Origin: Baylisascaris procyonis
Lineage: Eukaryota; Nematoda; Chromadorea; Rhabditida; Ascarididae
DNA: 64,000 nt
Direction: 5' to 3'
Assembly (NCBI GenBank): GCA_037389465.1
Contig: JAZARR010000171.1
Span: 3,410,001 to 3,474,000, forward strand
The notes below the pieces were generated by a model that did no database searches, was not told where the DNA came from, and saw only the letters and a list, made by a program, of their open reading frames with translations. Made by a program: the position numbers and the translations under genes. Shown here one piece after another: positions 25,437 through 37,300 of this stretch. How positions within the stretch are numbered: position 1 is the first letter of the stretch; every line of letters starts with the position of its first letter.

Positions 25437-25853
25437 TTAAGACGTCATCATATAAAAGAATATCACATGCGTATATGAGATCAAAATCGTTACTTCCTTC
25501 CTCTCCTTTCCCTCTCGCAACGGAGCGAACGCAGCTAATGGCAATGATCTATGTGAGTGATAAGTAATCCAATTGCTAGTAGAAAGCCTAAAAACCCGAT
25601 AATCGAAAATAGGGAAGCAATTGAGCGGTCTTCCATTCAATGCATTCGGTAATTTTTTATATAAGTTAGTAACAAGCAACATTTGTGGCCAAATAATGAA
25701 GCAAAGATTTAAAAACATGTAACAAAATAAAATATAACAGGAAAAGTGCATTTTAGCACGTTTATAGACGCAAAGCTTACAACTGAAGTTGAACAAGGCA
25801 CGACAATTAGCCAACATTAAAAACGTTACCGAAACAATCAAAAGCCATTTCAC
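25437..25853 (-). CDS. Putative small secreted protein, left copy
   Basis: An uninterrupted 138-codon ORF. The N-terminus MKWLLIVSVTFLMLANCRA is a convincing signal peptide, followed by FSCKLC, a CxxC like the start of a saposin domain. The remainder is less convincing, and the gene may be spliced: a TTTTTAG acceptor near 25,593 opens another frame. It lies about 300 bp downstream of the F-box 3' exons on the same strand. No family is recognised. It is repeated without visible change at 32,288-32,704. Confidence 0.4.
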   Translation of the reverse strand: MKWLLIVSVTFLMLANCRALFNFSCKLCVYKRAKMHFSCYILFCYMFLNLCFIIWPQMLLVTNLYKKLPNALNGRPLNCFPIFDYRVFRLSTSNWITYHSHRSLPLAAFAPLREGKERKEVTILISYTHVIFFYMMTS

Positions 25854-25887
25854 ATGATAGGAATGCCTTATATCTCCTTATGTTACA

Positions 25888-25962
25888 AAATTCGAGCCTC
25901 AAACCCGCCCCGTTCTGTACTCCGTTTCTAACAGTGCGCTCTATCAGTTTACCACCTATGCG
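25888..25962 (-). other. tRNA-like remnant (A-box and B-box motifs)
   Basis: On the minus strand TGGTAAACTGATAGAGCGC resembles a tRNA A-box and GGTTTGAGGCT a weakened B-box about 50 bases later. No acceptor stem or cloverleaf was found, so this is at best a tRNA-derived repeat. A second copy is at 32,739-32,813. Confidence 0.25.
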
Positions 25963-26150
25963 AACAAAATAAGATCATGTAAGTGATAATATTTAGTTAC
26001 CAAACAAAAGAACCCTCCACCTGAACCACAGCCAAATACCTTCGTCGACTCCGGAAGGCAGTGAACGAATACCCTCCACCAACCTCTATCCATACCCGAA
26101 ATCCTACTGTTGACCATCTTATTAGAGCATAATTCCAAAAATAAACGATA

Positions 26151-29100
26151 TTACAAGCCCATATAATCTTCATAATCCAGTTCGTCGACTTCATCGTAAT
26201 AATCACCATCGTAGTCATCCCAATAGTCATGACTGCCCGAATATTCTCCTGAATAATCACTCAGATCGGCTATATAATCCGCTCCAAGAAACGAGTCATA
26301 CGAGTAGCAATGGTGGGCATCTGCATCCGCTATATGAATATCTGCGATTGCATATTGACTGCGTAGCTCGTCCATACGCTGAAATCCAATCTATGTGAAA
26401 CATAGAACGATTATTTGAATGGTGGTGAAATGGACTGCAAAAAGGCGATTGGGCAGAGGATGGGGTATGCGCCTTATGCAATGTTCATCGAACAGTTCTT
26501 TTTACTTCCTATATTCCAAGGAACCACCGACCACAAATAGAAGGCAGATCTTTCTCGTTATTTCTAACAATATATACCTCTTTTCAAATTTTTGGCGCCG
26601 AAGATCAGCCTTTTCAGAATTTGCAGACAAATTGTCACATTTATTCACCCCCTCCATCCTCAAATATAGGCTAACTTTGATGATGAAAAGCAATAAAAAT
26701 TTCTTAAGGAATCTCGAAGTGTAATGAAATATTCTAAATTATAGCTAACCTCGGGACCGGCAATATCCACTGTGTATATGTTGCGGTTTGGATCCCAACG
26801 ACGATCAAATCCATACTCAACCATACCTCCAGTTAATTGTGTGAACTCGAATTTGTTCTAAAAAACCGATTATCCTTGAGTCATTCGATGTGCCATATTC
26901 TCTCGAATGTATTGTCTTTTTCGAACTCAGCAGTTATCGAATGACTAAGGTGACGTTATCGGTGCATGCCGAGTAAATTTACATCTTGCCAGACTCTAAA
27001 TGTATAACATTGCGTCATTTTCACAGCAGCACACAGACAATCTATCCAAATCGATCCAACAGCTTCGATTCCACCCATCACCTTCCACTTCGGCTCATGA
27101 CGACAACCCCACTCTGTGACAATTCGCTGAATAACTTTGAGGCATCACCATCAGCCATCAAAATGTTCAGTCAGATGGCGGGTAGAAAATAAGGTGCCCA
27201 AATCAGTGGAATTTTAGAGGATATCTAATGGTAGTAAATATATCATCAACACATAAACGTTGCATAATTCAATTTAAAGTTCGAGAGCGACCATCATCGC
27301 GACGATTCGCTACAAGTGATGCAGCCCGACTGGCTGAAATAGCCACCAATACACTGCGACTATCTCCCAGCAATCCAATTACGGGCTGCACCACATTCTT
27401 TGCCAATGATGATCACCATTATATGGCATATGACATCTAATATCAAGTTCATACACGATACTTGAGCAACTTATCCGCCCAAACACGTGATCTTGGCAGA
27501 ACAAGTAGATGCGGTCGAAAAGTCCGTCCGATGTTGGCTTTCATGATATCCATTAGATCATCTATTTGATCAGCCGAGACGGCAAATTTCCTATAGATCC
27601 CTTATAAAAGCGAAATGTGGATGTGAACATAACAAATACCTTTTCGTTCATTACAGAGACATTCAAATGGTTGATACGATATTTAGGGTGTTTCGATAAT
27701 TCCCACAATGTGTTCCAATGTTTCGATACTATGCGCAATGATCGCATCTGCTCTTTTGGTATAAAACTCCTGCAATATTTGAATCGATGCTCATATCGAT
27801 TAGGCTAGATTAGAGAAACTCGTTATGATGAGGCAAATCAATTTAAAGAGCCATTCGTTTCGTTATGTTTTTCCTATCGTGATCGATTTTCACAAACAAC
27901 ACTGTTGATAATCAATTTAGGCTTTTAGTGATTGCTTGTGTTATCATTTGAGCTAAAATACTAAAACATCAACAATGAGGATCGATTTCAGTGGCAATAA
28001 TTGATGATCGTTACGGTATTTTAGCTCAAATACTGTCAGCGATTATCAAGCCTAGTATGAAAAGAATCAAAAATAACCAATTTTGGCTAGAAAAAGAACG
28101 AAGACTTCTACGAGAAAAATTTGATTCACAATGGGCGAACGATGATGTTTTATTTACAGTGGAATTAATAAATTGTATTATTTTCAGTGAATAGTATCAT
28201 TTGACTGATTGAAGGAAAATCAATCCAACGGATGCAAATCACGCAGCAAATCCCGTCATATCACGCTAAATTGAACCTCACAGTCATATAATAATATTAT
28301 ATATCAAAACCGCTATGCAGATGAACATAGATTATGCTCTGATATAGAGGTTGCTCGATACTCAATAAGGGAAACTCGTTGACGGAAGTTGAGTAATAGC
28401 ATAGAGAAATTCGCATAAAGAACGATAGACTCAAACGATTGCGTCTTTAGAATGGTAGATCCAACAGCAAAATGACAGATTTCTAATAGCTCCACCGTCA
28501 TCATCTGCATCCCCACTTGTTGAAGATTGATGGCCACAAATTTCTATAATTTCTAGGCGAGTGACACATAAATGAACCTGATGATACTGGAAGAGGTTCA
28601 ATATTTAGGATGCTTCAAGCCAACATTATTGAAGCGATATATTTTAAATTACATAACAACAGATTTTCCTCAAGGAATCCAACTTATTCATGCAGTATAA
28701 AGTTTAGGCGGAAAGAAGGAGAAGAGACATTTCGTCCTTTTCTTTACCTAATTATTGGTCTTAACGTGAATGTGCCAAGGAAAACGATCGTTAAAATATT
28801 TGCAAGGAATTTCTTATATGAGAGTATGAGAGTATCTCACAATCTACATAGAGCCAATCTTAGTTAACATAAGAAAATTCTTGTATATATTCGCCACTCT
28901 TAACATCGTTCTGATCCTGTGCCACTTTCAGTACTAGGATCGAATGTGAAGCTGATGGAAGCTAGTTGATGTGAATGCCAAATCGATCATAGAAAGCATT
29001 GTAGCTACTCTTACAAATCCCTCGAAAAAAAAAAAATTGAGAGATGGTGGGATACGATGAGAAGCAAGCAATTTGATGCTCTCCTTGAAAATAGTAGAAA

Positions 29101-29435
29101 AACAACTAGAAGAGAAGTATTTCAGTTCTTCACTAAATCAAGCCAATAAGAATCAATAAAGGCGAAAATATCGGTAACAAACCATAATTTCAAAAGTAAT
29201 TACCATATTTTCAAAAGTATCTGATCTGGAAGATCACGGAATTGCGAAAGAAAACCAGGAGGATGTTTACCGACGAGTTCACCGGAAACAAGCATCGTCT
29301 TAAAAGATGTAATTCCTCCATAGCCGAAAGTGGTTTCTCGTCTTGCATTTCGTCGTGCATCTTCGTATTAAAGTCATTCAACACTTCATTGGTAGTATTA
29401 CCGTAATTGTCAGTAATCGTATCTGACATTCCCAT
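26151..29435 (-). pseudogene. F-box gene, left copy, frameshifted and shortened
   Basis: Exon 1 (29,435-29,204) starts at an ATG just after an ATTTTAG acceptor. It matches exon 1 of the right-hand gene (PLSAMEELHLL) but lacks one base near 29,295; in another frame it continues with PPGFLSQFRDLP, the start of the F-box. Exon length confirms this, since it is one base short of the phase needed at the donor. Exon 2 (27,769-27,640) holds the rest of the F-box (SLRIVSKHWNTLWEL). Exons equivalent to exons 3-7 of the other gene are absent. The next exon (27,590-27,455) enters out of phase with exon 2. After that come the four shared exons 27,397-27,314, 27,126-26,983, 26,857-26,750 and 26,378-26,151, which are intact. 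It is probably a pseudogene. The 27,770-29,203 intron shows no other gene. Confidence 0.72.
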
Positions 29436-32215
29436 CTTTCTAAAATCTGAGGAAAGTAAAAAATATATAATATTGCTTCGAGATCAATCCAGTTTAGTTG
29501 AAAAGGCTTGTTGGATGAAAGAAATAGAAAAGCTGAAAGCAAGACAAAAGTATAACCTCAACTGTTTGAGTATCTAAAGAAAGGTAGAACGGTAAAAACA
29601 AAGGCAATGCATGAATCGCAAAGAACGAGAAATGGAGGATTGCGCAAGGGTGGAGGGGGAGGGGGGAGACAAATAGATCGGAAAGTGTTTTTCACCCCTT
29701 CTCTTCAGCAATTTTCAATTTTCCCTCGCTGACCTCTAGCTCCAAACCGAACTCTGCTTTTCTCAGCTTCAATTGAACAATTCGAAATGCTTGACCTCTA
29801 TGTAAAAAGTACGACCTTATGACCTCCACGGGATGAAAAGTACTCTATCCTAAGTTCTAAACTCTTTATGGTGTATACGCGTCCCCCGGAGGACCTTCAA
29901 AAGAGAGGCCCGCAACTACGTATGGTCAGCTCTGCGGTGGGGAAAAGACTTAACAGAGGTCCGTACTTCATGAACAGATACCAAACGAATCAATTATCAA
30001 AAAATGAAACTATTGAACGCAAGGGATCAGACGGACTGTTGAACAATAAAGGTCGCCTCCAAGGTATATTAACGCATCTACAAATTCGACGCAATTTCAA
30101 GAGGTCTCTATGCTAGCGGTTGAAATTCCCTTTGGAAGGCAGTCATAGACATAGTCGGAAGGGCGATGGAAGAAAGGGATGGGGAAGTCCCAATATCTAT
30201 GAGTCGTGTTCGGATAATAAGCTATAAGAATGAGAAATAAAAACTGAACACAAATCTCTGCAGAATCACAAAATAAAAAAGGCGTTCCACTTTTCATCAT
30301 AGCTACGCACCACTTCATCTGCATGCACTCAGAAACTATCGTCTAAAGAAAAAAAATCTACACAAAAAAATTTCGCGGGAGTGTAGAGCATTTGGCTCTT
30401 TTTTGTATTGTGGTATATTTTCAGTGCTCTACTGGGGTGTACTATATAATTCTAGCGGTAGAATCAGAACATTAGAAAGATTTTAAGCTCAGATGATACT
30501 CTTATAGTGTGCGGTATGGTTGTTGTCCATCGGATCGCGTCATGCGACTCTGATCTATAGTCCATAATCTGCCCTGCTCCTAGTCTTATGGTACTGTACC
30601 TTGTTCCTTTGGTCTCGGATCCGACCATGGTTGCTCATATTTACTGGGTCGAACACTTCGATCAGTGGTCACACTGCATTATGTATGAGAATTCGACTAA
30701 ACATAAAACATGCAAATTTGTTGACTACCATGAGATGTATGCAATTTCTTTCGAAATTGACATATACTTTTCAGCTCAAAGATTAACTTATACTATAATG
30801 AACAACAGTATAGTATAAAGTCCACAATACAGTGCAAAATACGATCAAACCACATCCGTTATATCTGGCTCATTTTTTGGCAATGGTCAAAATGTAGAAT
30901 TGCTTTCAGATGCTATAAAGCTAAGTGAGAAGGCATTTAAGACCGTTTAAAAAAAAATTGATAAGCATATTTTTATTCAAAATATTCATAGACACCGCCC
31001 TCGCTGATCGACCCACCGACTTCTAAAAGAGCTGTGACATTTGGAAGTGGAAGAAACTTACGTACACGTTATACCGTTAGACCTCGGTGCCACAGCGATT
31101 GGATCATAAAAACGACTTTTTGTATGTGGCTTGCACGTCGGTCCAGTAATATAAAGAATGAACTCCGCAATCGCCATGTTCTGCTTATCCCTGATATCAT
31201 GTGAATCCCATTACACAGCTCAGGGGTGTATGAAGTCGCTTATCAGTCCAACTGCTCTGGCACGCTCATCCACTTTGTGCCCACAATATCACCACGAGTA
31301 AAAGGTTTACATCTCTCTTTCGGGACATTCGAAGAATCTCTCTCAGTCCTCGTCATATTTCGCACCCGAATGTCTCTGTTAAAATGACTCAAGATCCTCC
31401 AAGGAATTTTTGGGCACATCAAGAAAACCAGCTAATCATCTGCTCTAGCGCAAAGCCAAGACATTCAAATCACCGTCCTTTCGAAAACAACACACAAAAA
31501 CACATCGACGAGATCATCAAGAGATGTTAGAGATAAAATGCAAATTTATTAAATGAATATAGTATTTATGCATTGAAGACGATACAAGAATTTCATTAAA
31601 GCTTTTCAAACGCACTAAAATAACAGAATGAAAGTAACGAAATTGCATTACGAGATGGGTTAAAAGAACGAAATAAAACGTCGAAGTGAATGTAATTGTG
31701 GATACCTCGTATTATACAAGGAAAAAAAATTACCTATAAGGACACAGATGCTATCGCTTCCTGACAAAGTGGGGGAAAATGTTTCAATTGTTGGATATAG
31801 AACAGATAACAGCACTCTTTTCCCGGAAAGCTTTCTGATTTTCACATAGTGTGAAATAGCTGTCAATTGGAATGGAATTATAACTGATCAAGGCGACAGG
31901 AATGCATAAATAATAAACGTCCTCACCTATATCAAGACAGATTTATAAACGAACCAATGATAACACGGAATAGAAGCATATCTCAGCAAAGCGTTCATAA
32001 GACATACAACGGACACAGTTCGAATGGAAAACATTCCGTTAGTAAGTTATATCAACTCCAAATCAATCGAATACCTCTCTCAGATGTGATTTTATGATTT
32101 TAGTAGCGAAACATGAAAGTACTTAGTTGCTGCTCATATAAAGCTTTAAATTCGTAAACCATCCTAAATTCTCCACCTACTACATCCCATATATGTCAGG
32201 ATCTCATTCAGTCAA
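29436..32215. other. Stretch between the two F-box copies
   Basis: No supported gene. It includes a G-rich patch at 29,641-29,671 and short spurious ORFs (29,868-30,116 and 30,588-30,818, both +). A moderately GC-rich part at 31,000-31,500 may be an old repeat, but no element could be named. Confidence 0.45.
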
Positions 32216-34353
32216 CCCGTAAAATTTATACGGTCAAAACGAAGCACACTGTACATCATATGACCATAGAAAAATATATGGTCATAGTTAAGACGTCATC
32301 ATATAAAAGAATATCACATGCGTATATGAGATCAAAATCGTTACTTCCTTCCTCTCCTTTCCCTCTCGCAACGGAGCGAACGCAGCTAATGGCAATGATC
32401 TATGTGAGTGATAAGTAATCCAATTGCTAGTAGAAAGCCTAAAAACCCGATAATCGAAAATAGGGAAGCAATTGAGCGGTCTTCCATTCAATGCATTCGG
32501 TAATTTTTTATATAAGTTAGTAACAAGCAACATTTGTGGCCAAATAATGAAGCAAAGATTTAAAAACATGTAACAAAATAAAATATAACAGGAAAAGTGC
32601 ATTTTAGCACGTTTATAGACGCAAAGCTTACAACTGAAGTTGAACAAGGCACGACAATTAGCCAACATTAAAAACGTTACCGAAACAATCAAAAGCCATT
32701 TCACATGATAGGAATGCCTTATATCTCCTTATGTTACAAAATTCGAGCCTCAAACCCGCCCCGTTCTGTACTCCGTTTCTAACAGTGCGCTCTATCAGTT
32801 TACCACCTATGCGAACAAAATAAGATCATGTAAGTGATAATATTTAGTTACCAAACAAAAGAACCCTCCACCTGAACCACAGCCAAATACCTTCGTCGAC
32901 TCCGGAAGGCAGTGAACGAATACCCTCCACCAACCTCTATCCATACCCGAAATCCTACTGTTGACCATCTTATTAGAGCATAATTCCAAAAATAAACGAT
33001 ATTACAAGCCCATATAATCTTCATAATCCAGTTCGTCGACTTCATCGTAATAATCACCATCGTAGTCATCCCAATAGTCATGACTGCCCGAATATTCTCC
33101 TGAATAATCACTCAGATCGGCTATATAATCCGCTCCAAGAAACGAGTCATACGAGTAGCAATGGTGGGCATCTGCATCCGCTATATGAATATCTGCGATT
33201 GCATATTGACTGCGTAGCTCGTCCATACGCTGAAATCCAATCTATGTGAAACATAGAACGATTATTTGAATGGTGGTGAAATGGACTGCAAAAAGGCGAT
33301 TGGGCAGAGGATGGGGTATGCGCCTTATGCAATGTTCATCGAACAGTTCTTTTTACTTCCTATATTCCAAGGAACCACCGACCACAAATAGAAGGCAGAT
33401 CTTTCTCGTTATTTCTAACAATATATACCTCTTTTCAAATTTTTGGCGCCGAAGATCAGCCTTTTCAGAATTTGCAGACAAATTGTCACATTTATTCACC
33501 CCCTCCATCCTCAAATATAGGCTAACTTTGATGATGAAAAGCAATAAAAATTTCTTAAGGAATCTCGAAGTGTAATGAAATATTCTAAATTATAGCTAAC
33601 CTCGGGACCGGCAATATCCACTGTGTATATGTTGCGGTTTGGATCCCAACGACGATCAAATCCATACTCAACCATACCTCCAGTTAATTGTGTGAACTCG
33701 AATTTGTTCTAAAAAACCGATTATCCTTGAGTCATTCGATGTGCCATATTCTCTCGAATGTATTGTCTTTTTCGAACTCAGCAGTTATCGAATGACTAAG
33801 GTGACGTTATCGGTGCATGCCGAGTAAATTTACATCTTGCCAGACTCTAAATGTATAACATTGCGTCATTTTCACAGCAGCACACAGACAATCTATCCAA
33901 ATCGATCCAACAGCTTCGATTCCACCCATCACCTTCCACTTCGGCTCATGACGACAACCCCACTCTGTGACAATTCGCTGAATAACTTTGAGGCATCACC
34001 ATCAGCCATCAAAATGTTCAGTCAGATGGCGGGTAGAAAATAAGGTGCCCAAATCAGTGGAACTTTAGAGGATATCTAATGGTAGTAAATATATCATCAA
34101 CACATAAACGTTGCATAATTCAATTTAAAGTTCGAGAGCGACCATCATCGCGACGATTCGCTACAAGTGATGCAGCCCAACTGGCTGAAATAGCCACCAA
34201 TACACTGCGACTATCTCCCAGCAATCCAATTACGGGCTGCACCACATTCTTTGCCAATGATGATCACCATTATATGGCATATGACATCTAATATCAAGTT
34301 CATACACGATACTTGAGCAACTTATCCGCCCAAACACGTGATCTTGGCAGAAC
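32216..34353. repeat. Near-identical 2.1-kb direct repeat, right copy
   Basis: Partner of 25,365-27,502, same orientation. The right edge falls inside an exon of the F-box gene, at the GTTCTGCC junction, and the reading frame is the same in both copies. Confidence 0.97.
32288..32704 (-). CDS. Putative small secreted protein, right copy
   Basis: Same 138-codon ORF as at 25,437-25,853 with no difference seen: signal peptide, then FSCKLC. It lies about 300 bp downstream of the intact F-box gene on the same strand. Coding status and exon structure are uncertain. Confidence 0.4.
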   Translation of the reverse strand: MKWLLIVSVTFLMLANCRALFNFSCKLCVYKRAKMHFSCYILFCYMFLNLCFIIWPQMLLVTNLYKKLPNALNGRPLNCFPIFDYRVFRLSTSNWITYHSHRSLPLAAFAPLREGKERKEVTILISYTHVIFFYMMTS

Positions 34354-37300
34354 CCTGCGAAAGCACTAAAATAAGCATAAACATGTTGGTTCTTACGACT
34401 AATTTTCTCTTCTCGAAAACTGTGGCAACCCGAGCGTAGAAGGATCTGTGCACTGGGCATCCAGGAGTCCTGACTTTCAACTGTGCCATGCGCTGCATTG
34501 AGAATCCACTGGAAGCCGGAAATGCCAACATTGAATTGCTGAACATCCTGTCAACGGTTTGACCATCAGGAATAGTTGGCATCCTGCTCGTGAGTACATC
34601 CTAAATTATATTCAATCGTTACAAGCACTGATATGCGTGAGAGAAGCCATTTCGTTTGCCCACTTTGTAATACAAAGTATTTAGTGAATATGCGGTACAT
34701 TTTTGCAATTGATAGTAAAAATTTCAACTTGCAATTAAGTTTGCAAGATCTTTGCTGCAAAGAATTTGTTATCTCAGCTCATACCATTCATCATTTCCTG
34801 CCCTTGCATAAGTATCCTTTGCGGGGCATAAGCTCGTAATTATGAGGTTTGTTACCTTCCAACAACCATTGAGTAGGTTTTTAACTCTGACTCTTTACTT
34901 TCACCATCTATATGTCCCATCAGGAGTCCGCATCGAACAGCACAAAAATATGGACAAATGCTTAGAAGTTTTACGCTTTTGCAAATTTTCACATTCAATC
35001 ATTTGCATCAACGACAACAACGTTGAATACTCTATATGCTCTATGGACAAAATAAACTTCAACACAAAGATGAATCAAGTGAACCCCTGTTCGACGATCG
35101 GTGCATAGAACGGACACTCGGGAATAAAGCTATAAGACCGAACGATCGTATTCGCCGATTGAAGTGATGGATGCTGGACGCTGATATACACAAAAATTAC
35201 GAATTTCGTTATGCAACAACCAATTTACCCATCCTTCAAGATTGCCCATTCAAAATCCCACATGAATCTGTCACCAATCCTCTGAGTGTACCTTTGCACT
35301 CACGACGTTGCATCTAGCAATTTTTATGACTATATCATTATACGTTTAACTCGTTCCGTCATATTATGGAAAAGGGATATTATGATAGCCAGCAATACTG
35401 TTGCAATGTCCTACTCATCGTTCTATAACTCAAAAGCGACCGAACTAACCGAAATAGCCTTTTTGAGCGAGGAATTCTTGAATGCCGACGCATCGGGAAT
35501 AATCGACACTAGCCCCTCTCTGACGATAAAAGGAAGACTGCGATCTGTCAATTTCACCGGTTTCCTGCAATCTCACAATCACAATGACAAAATTTTTTCT
35601 TCCCTCAGAGTTCAGCATTCAATAAGTGCACATAAATTTGAACAGACCGTGAAATAGCAAGGATTCAACGTCCGTCAACCATCACACAAGGGAAGTAACT
35701 GCTGATCGAAATAAAGCTGATCCTAAAACATTGAAATATGATTCGCGGAAATTCCCCAGCTTTGCAAAAAGGCAAATATATATCTTATTTCTATCCATGA
35801 AACCGATGCATCGATGACGATGAAAGAGGTTTTCAAGTTTGGAGTTTGCAAAAATGGGTGCAATTTCAATGTTTTGGAGGGAATCCTACTTCCCATTTTT
35901 TAATACCTTTTAATGAAAGTTTCACTCACTCTGCATCTTGCTTATTTTCATCGCACTCTGTCATCCTCAACTTCTATAACATTTGTTCCTTTAAAAAAAC
36001 CCAAAATCATCCCTTCGAGCAAACTTAATGTACCAGCATATCGAGCCCTAGCTTCTCTCAGGCAACTGTGCACCCAAAATTTCAGGCCATCTCTTTCCAC
36101 TATCCGAGAATTAGCAGTTGCATTTTCCTTCTTCCTACCCACAACAGTGGGATTGCATAAAATTCATAGGAATCGCTGTTGGCCCCGAATGCAGTAGGAT
36201 TCATGGATGACTAGATGATTTCGACGTAAAGTTCACTAATTCAATACTATTTTTGCCTTTACTAAACGACTACTGCTAAACATGTTGGACTGATCTCACG
36301 ACAATCCGAAACCATGAGACACATCATAAGCATAAGCGTTGGAAATCATCCTATTCCTGCTTCAGTAGCTTCAGCGCGACGCTGACAATCAACATCTGTG
36401 CTTGCCAACATCCAGAGGAAGTCTTCCCTGCAGTAGTACATTGACGGAATGCTCTCGAGAAACCCGATCTCTGCATTCATAGAACATAATAATGACCGGG
36501 ATTGTGACAAGAAAGGGGCCTCGAACATGCCCTATTACTCATACCAATGACCTTACAGTGGCGAAGAATTCTAACGTATCGTCATTTCAAAACAGTACGT
36601 ATTACTTTGAGATATTGAGTACAGCCTATAGACATGAATATGTGCACACGACATAAGCGCACATCTATCACACTCGACACGAAGTCAATTCCTCTACGTC
36701 TTAAATTGACCGCTTTCACTGGTGAGTGAAGGCATTTCCAAAACGAACGGATAAACCAATTAAACTTTTCTAAATCAGCTCAAATCGCTAATTCTGAGCA
36801 TGAAATTTCGAAGGGTTAAAAGCACTGCACAATGCACAAAAGAGACCACAAGATGGATCGTTTTTAGCGCATATTATCCTCTACACCTTAGGGATTGAAT
36901 GAAACAAAAGCAGCACAACAAATTTGTCTTCAGAAGAAAATAAATTATTGTTGAAAGATGCCAATGAGACAAAAAAAGCATTAAATCAAACTTTTTGGCG
37001 CATTCCGGATCCAGGATAATCACCAGCTCAGTCAAGTTTTGGGAGCACGATTCGATAACTCGATCCGTGATCACATTCTCGTTGACAATGACATCCTCAA
37101 TGATTTAAAACAGTGTCACTGAAGTAATGAAATTCCAAAATATAACCTTTACAACCGTAGTGGAAAAAAAGCAGATCATATATGAACATGCCAGAATGGA
37201 TGCATTTGCCACCAGACCATCCAGAAATCATTCATTCAGTGCAATATGCACAACTGAAACCCAATATTCCAGTAAAACACTAAATTGCCCAAAGATCGAC

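Larger units (their letters stand above)
25365..27502. repeat. Near-identical 2.1-kb direct repeat, left copy
   Basis: Matches 32,216-34,353 at a constant offset of 6,851 bp with no indel. Two substitutions were found by eye: 27,212 (T, versus C at 34,063) and 27,328 (G, versus A at 34,179). The block carries the last exons of an F-box-type gene, a small secreted ORF and a tRNA-like remnant. Flanks are unrelated beyond the ends. Confidence 0.97.

Noticed and set aside
27228..27440. + ORFs at 26,986-27,192 and 27,228-27,440 and their copies at 33,837-34,043 and 34,079-34,291
   Set aside because: They lie opposite phase-consistent exons of the minus-strand F-box gene and are shadows of them.
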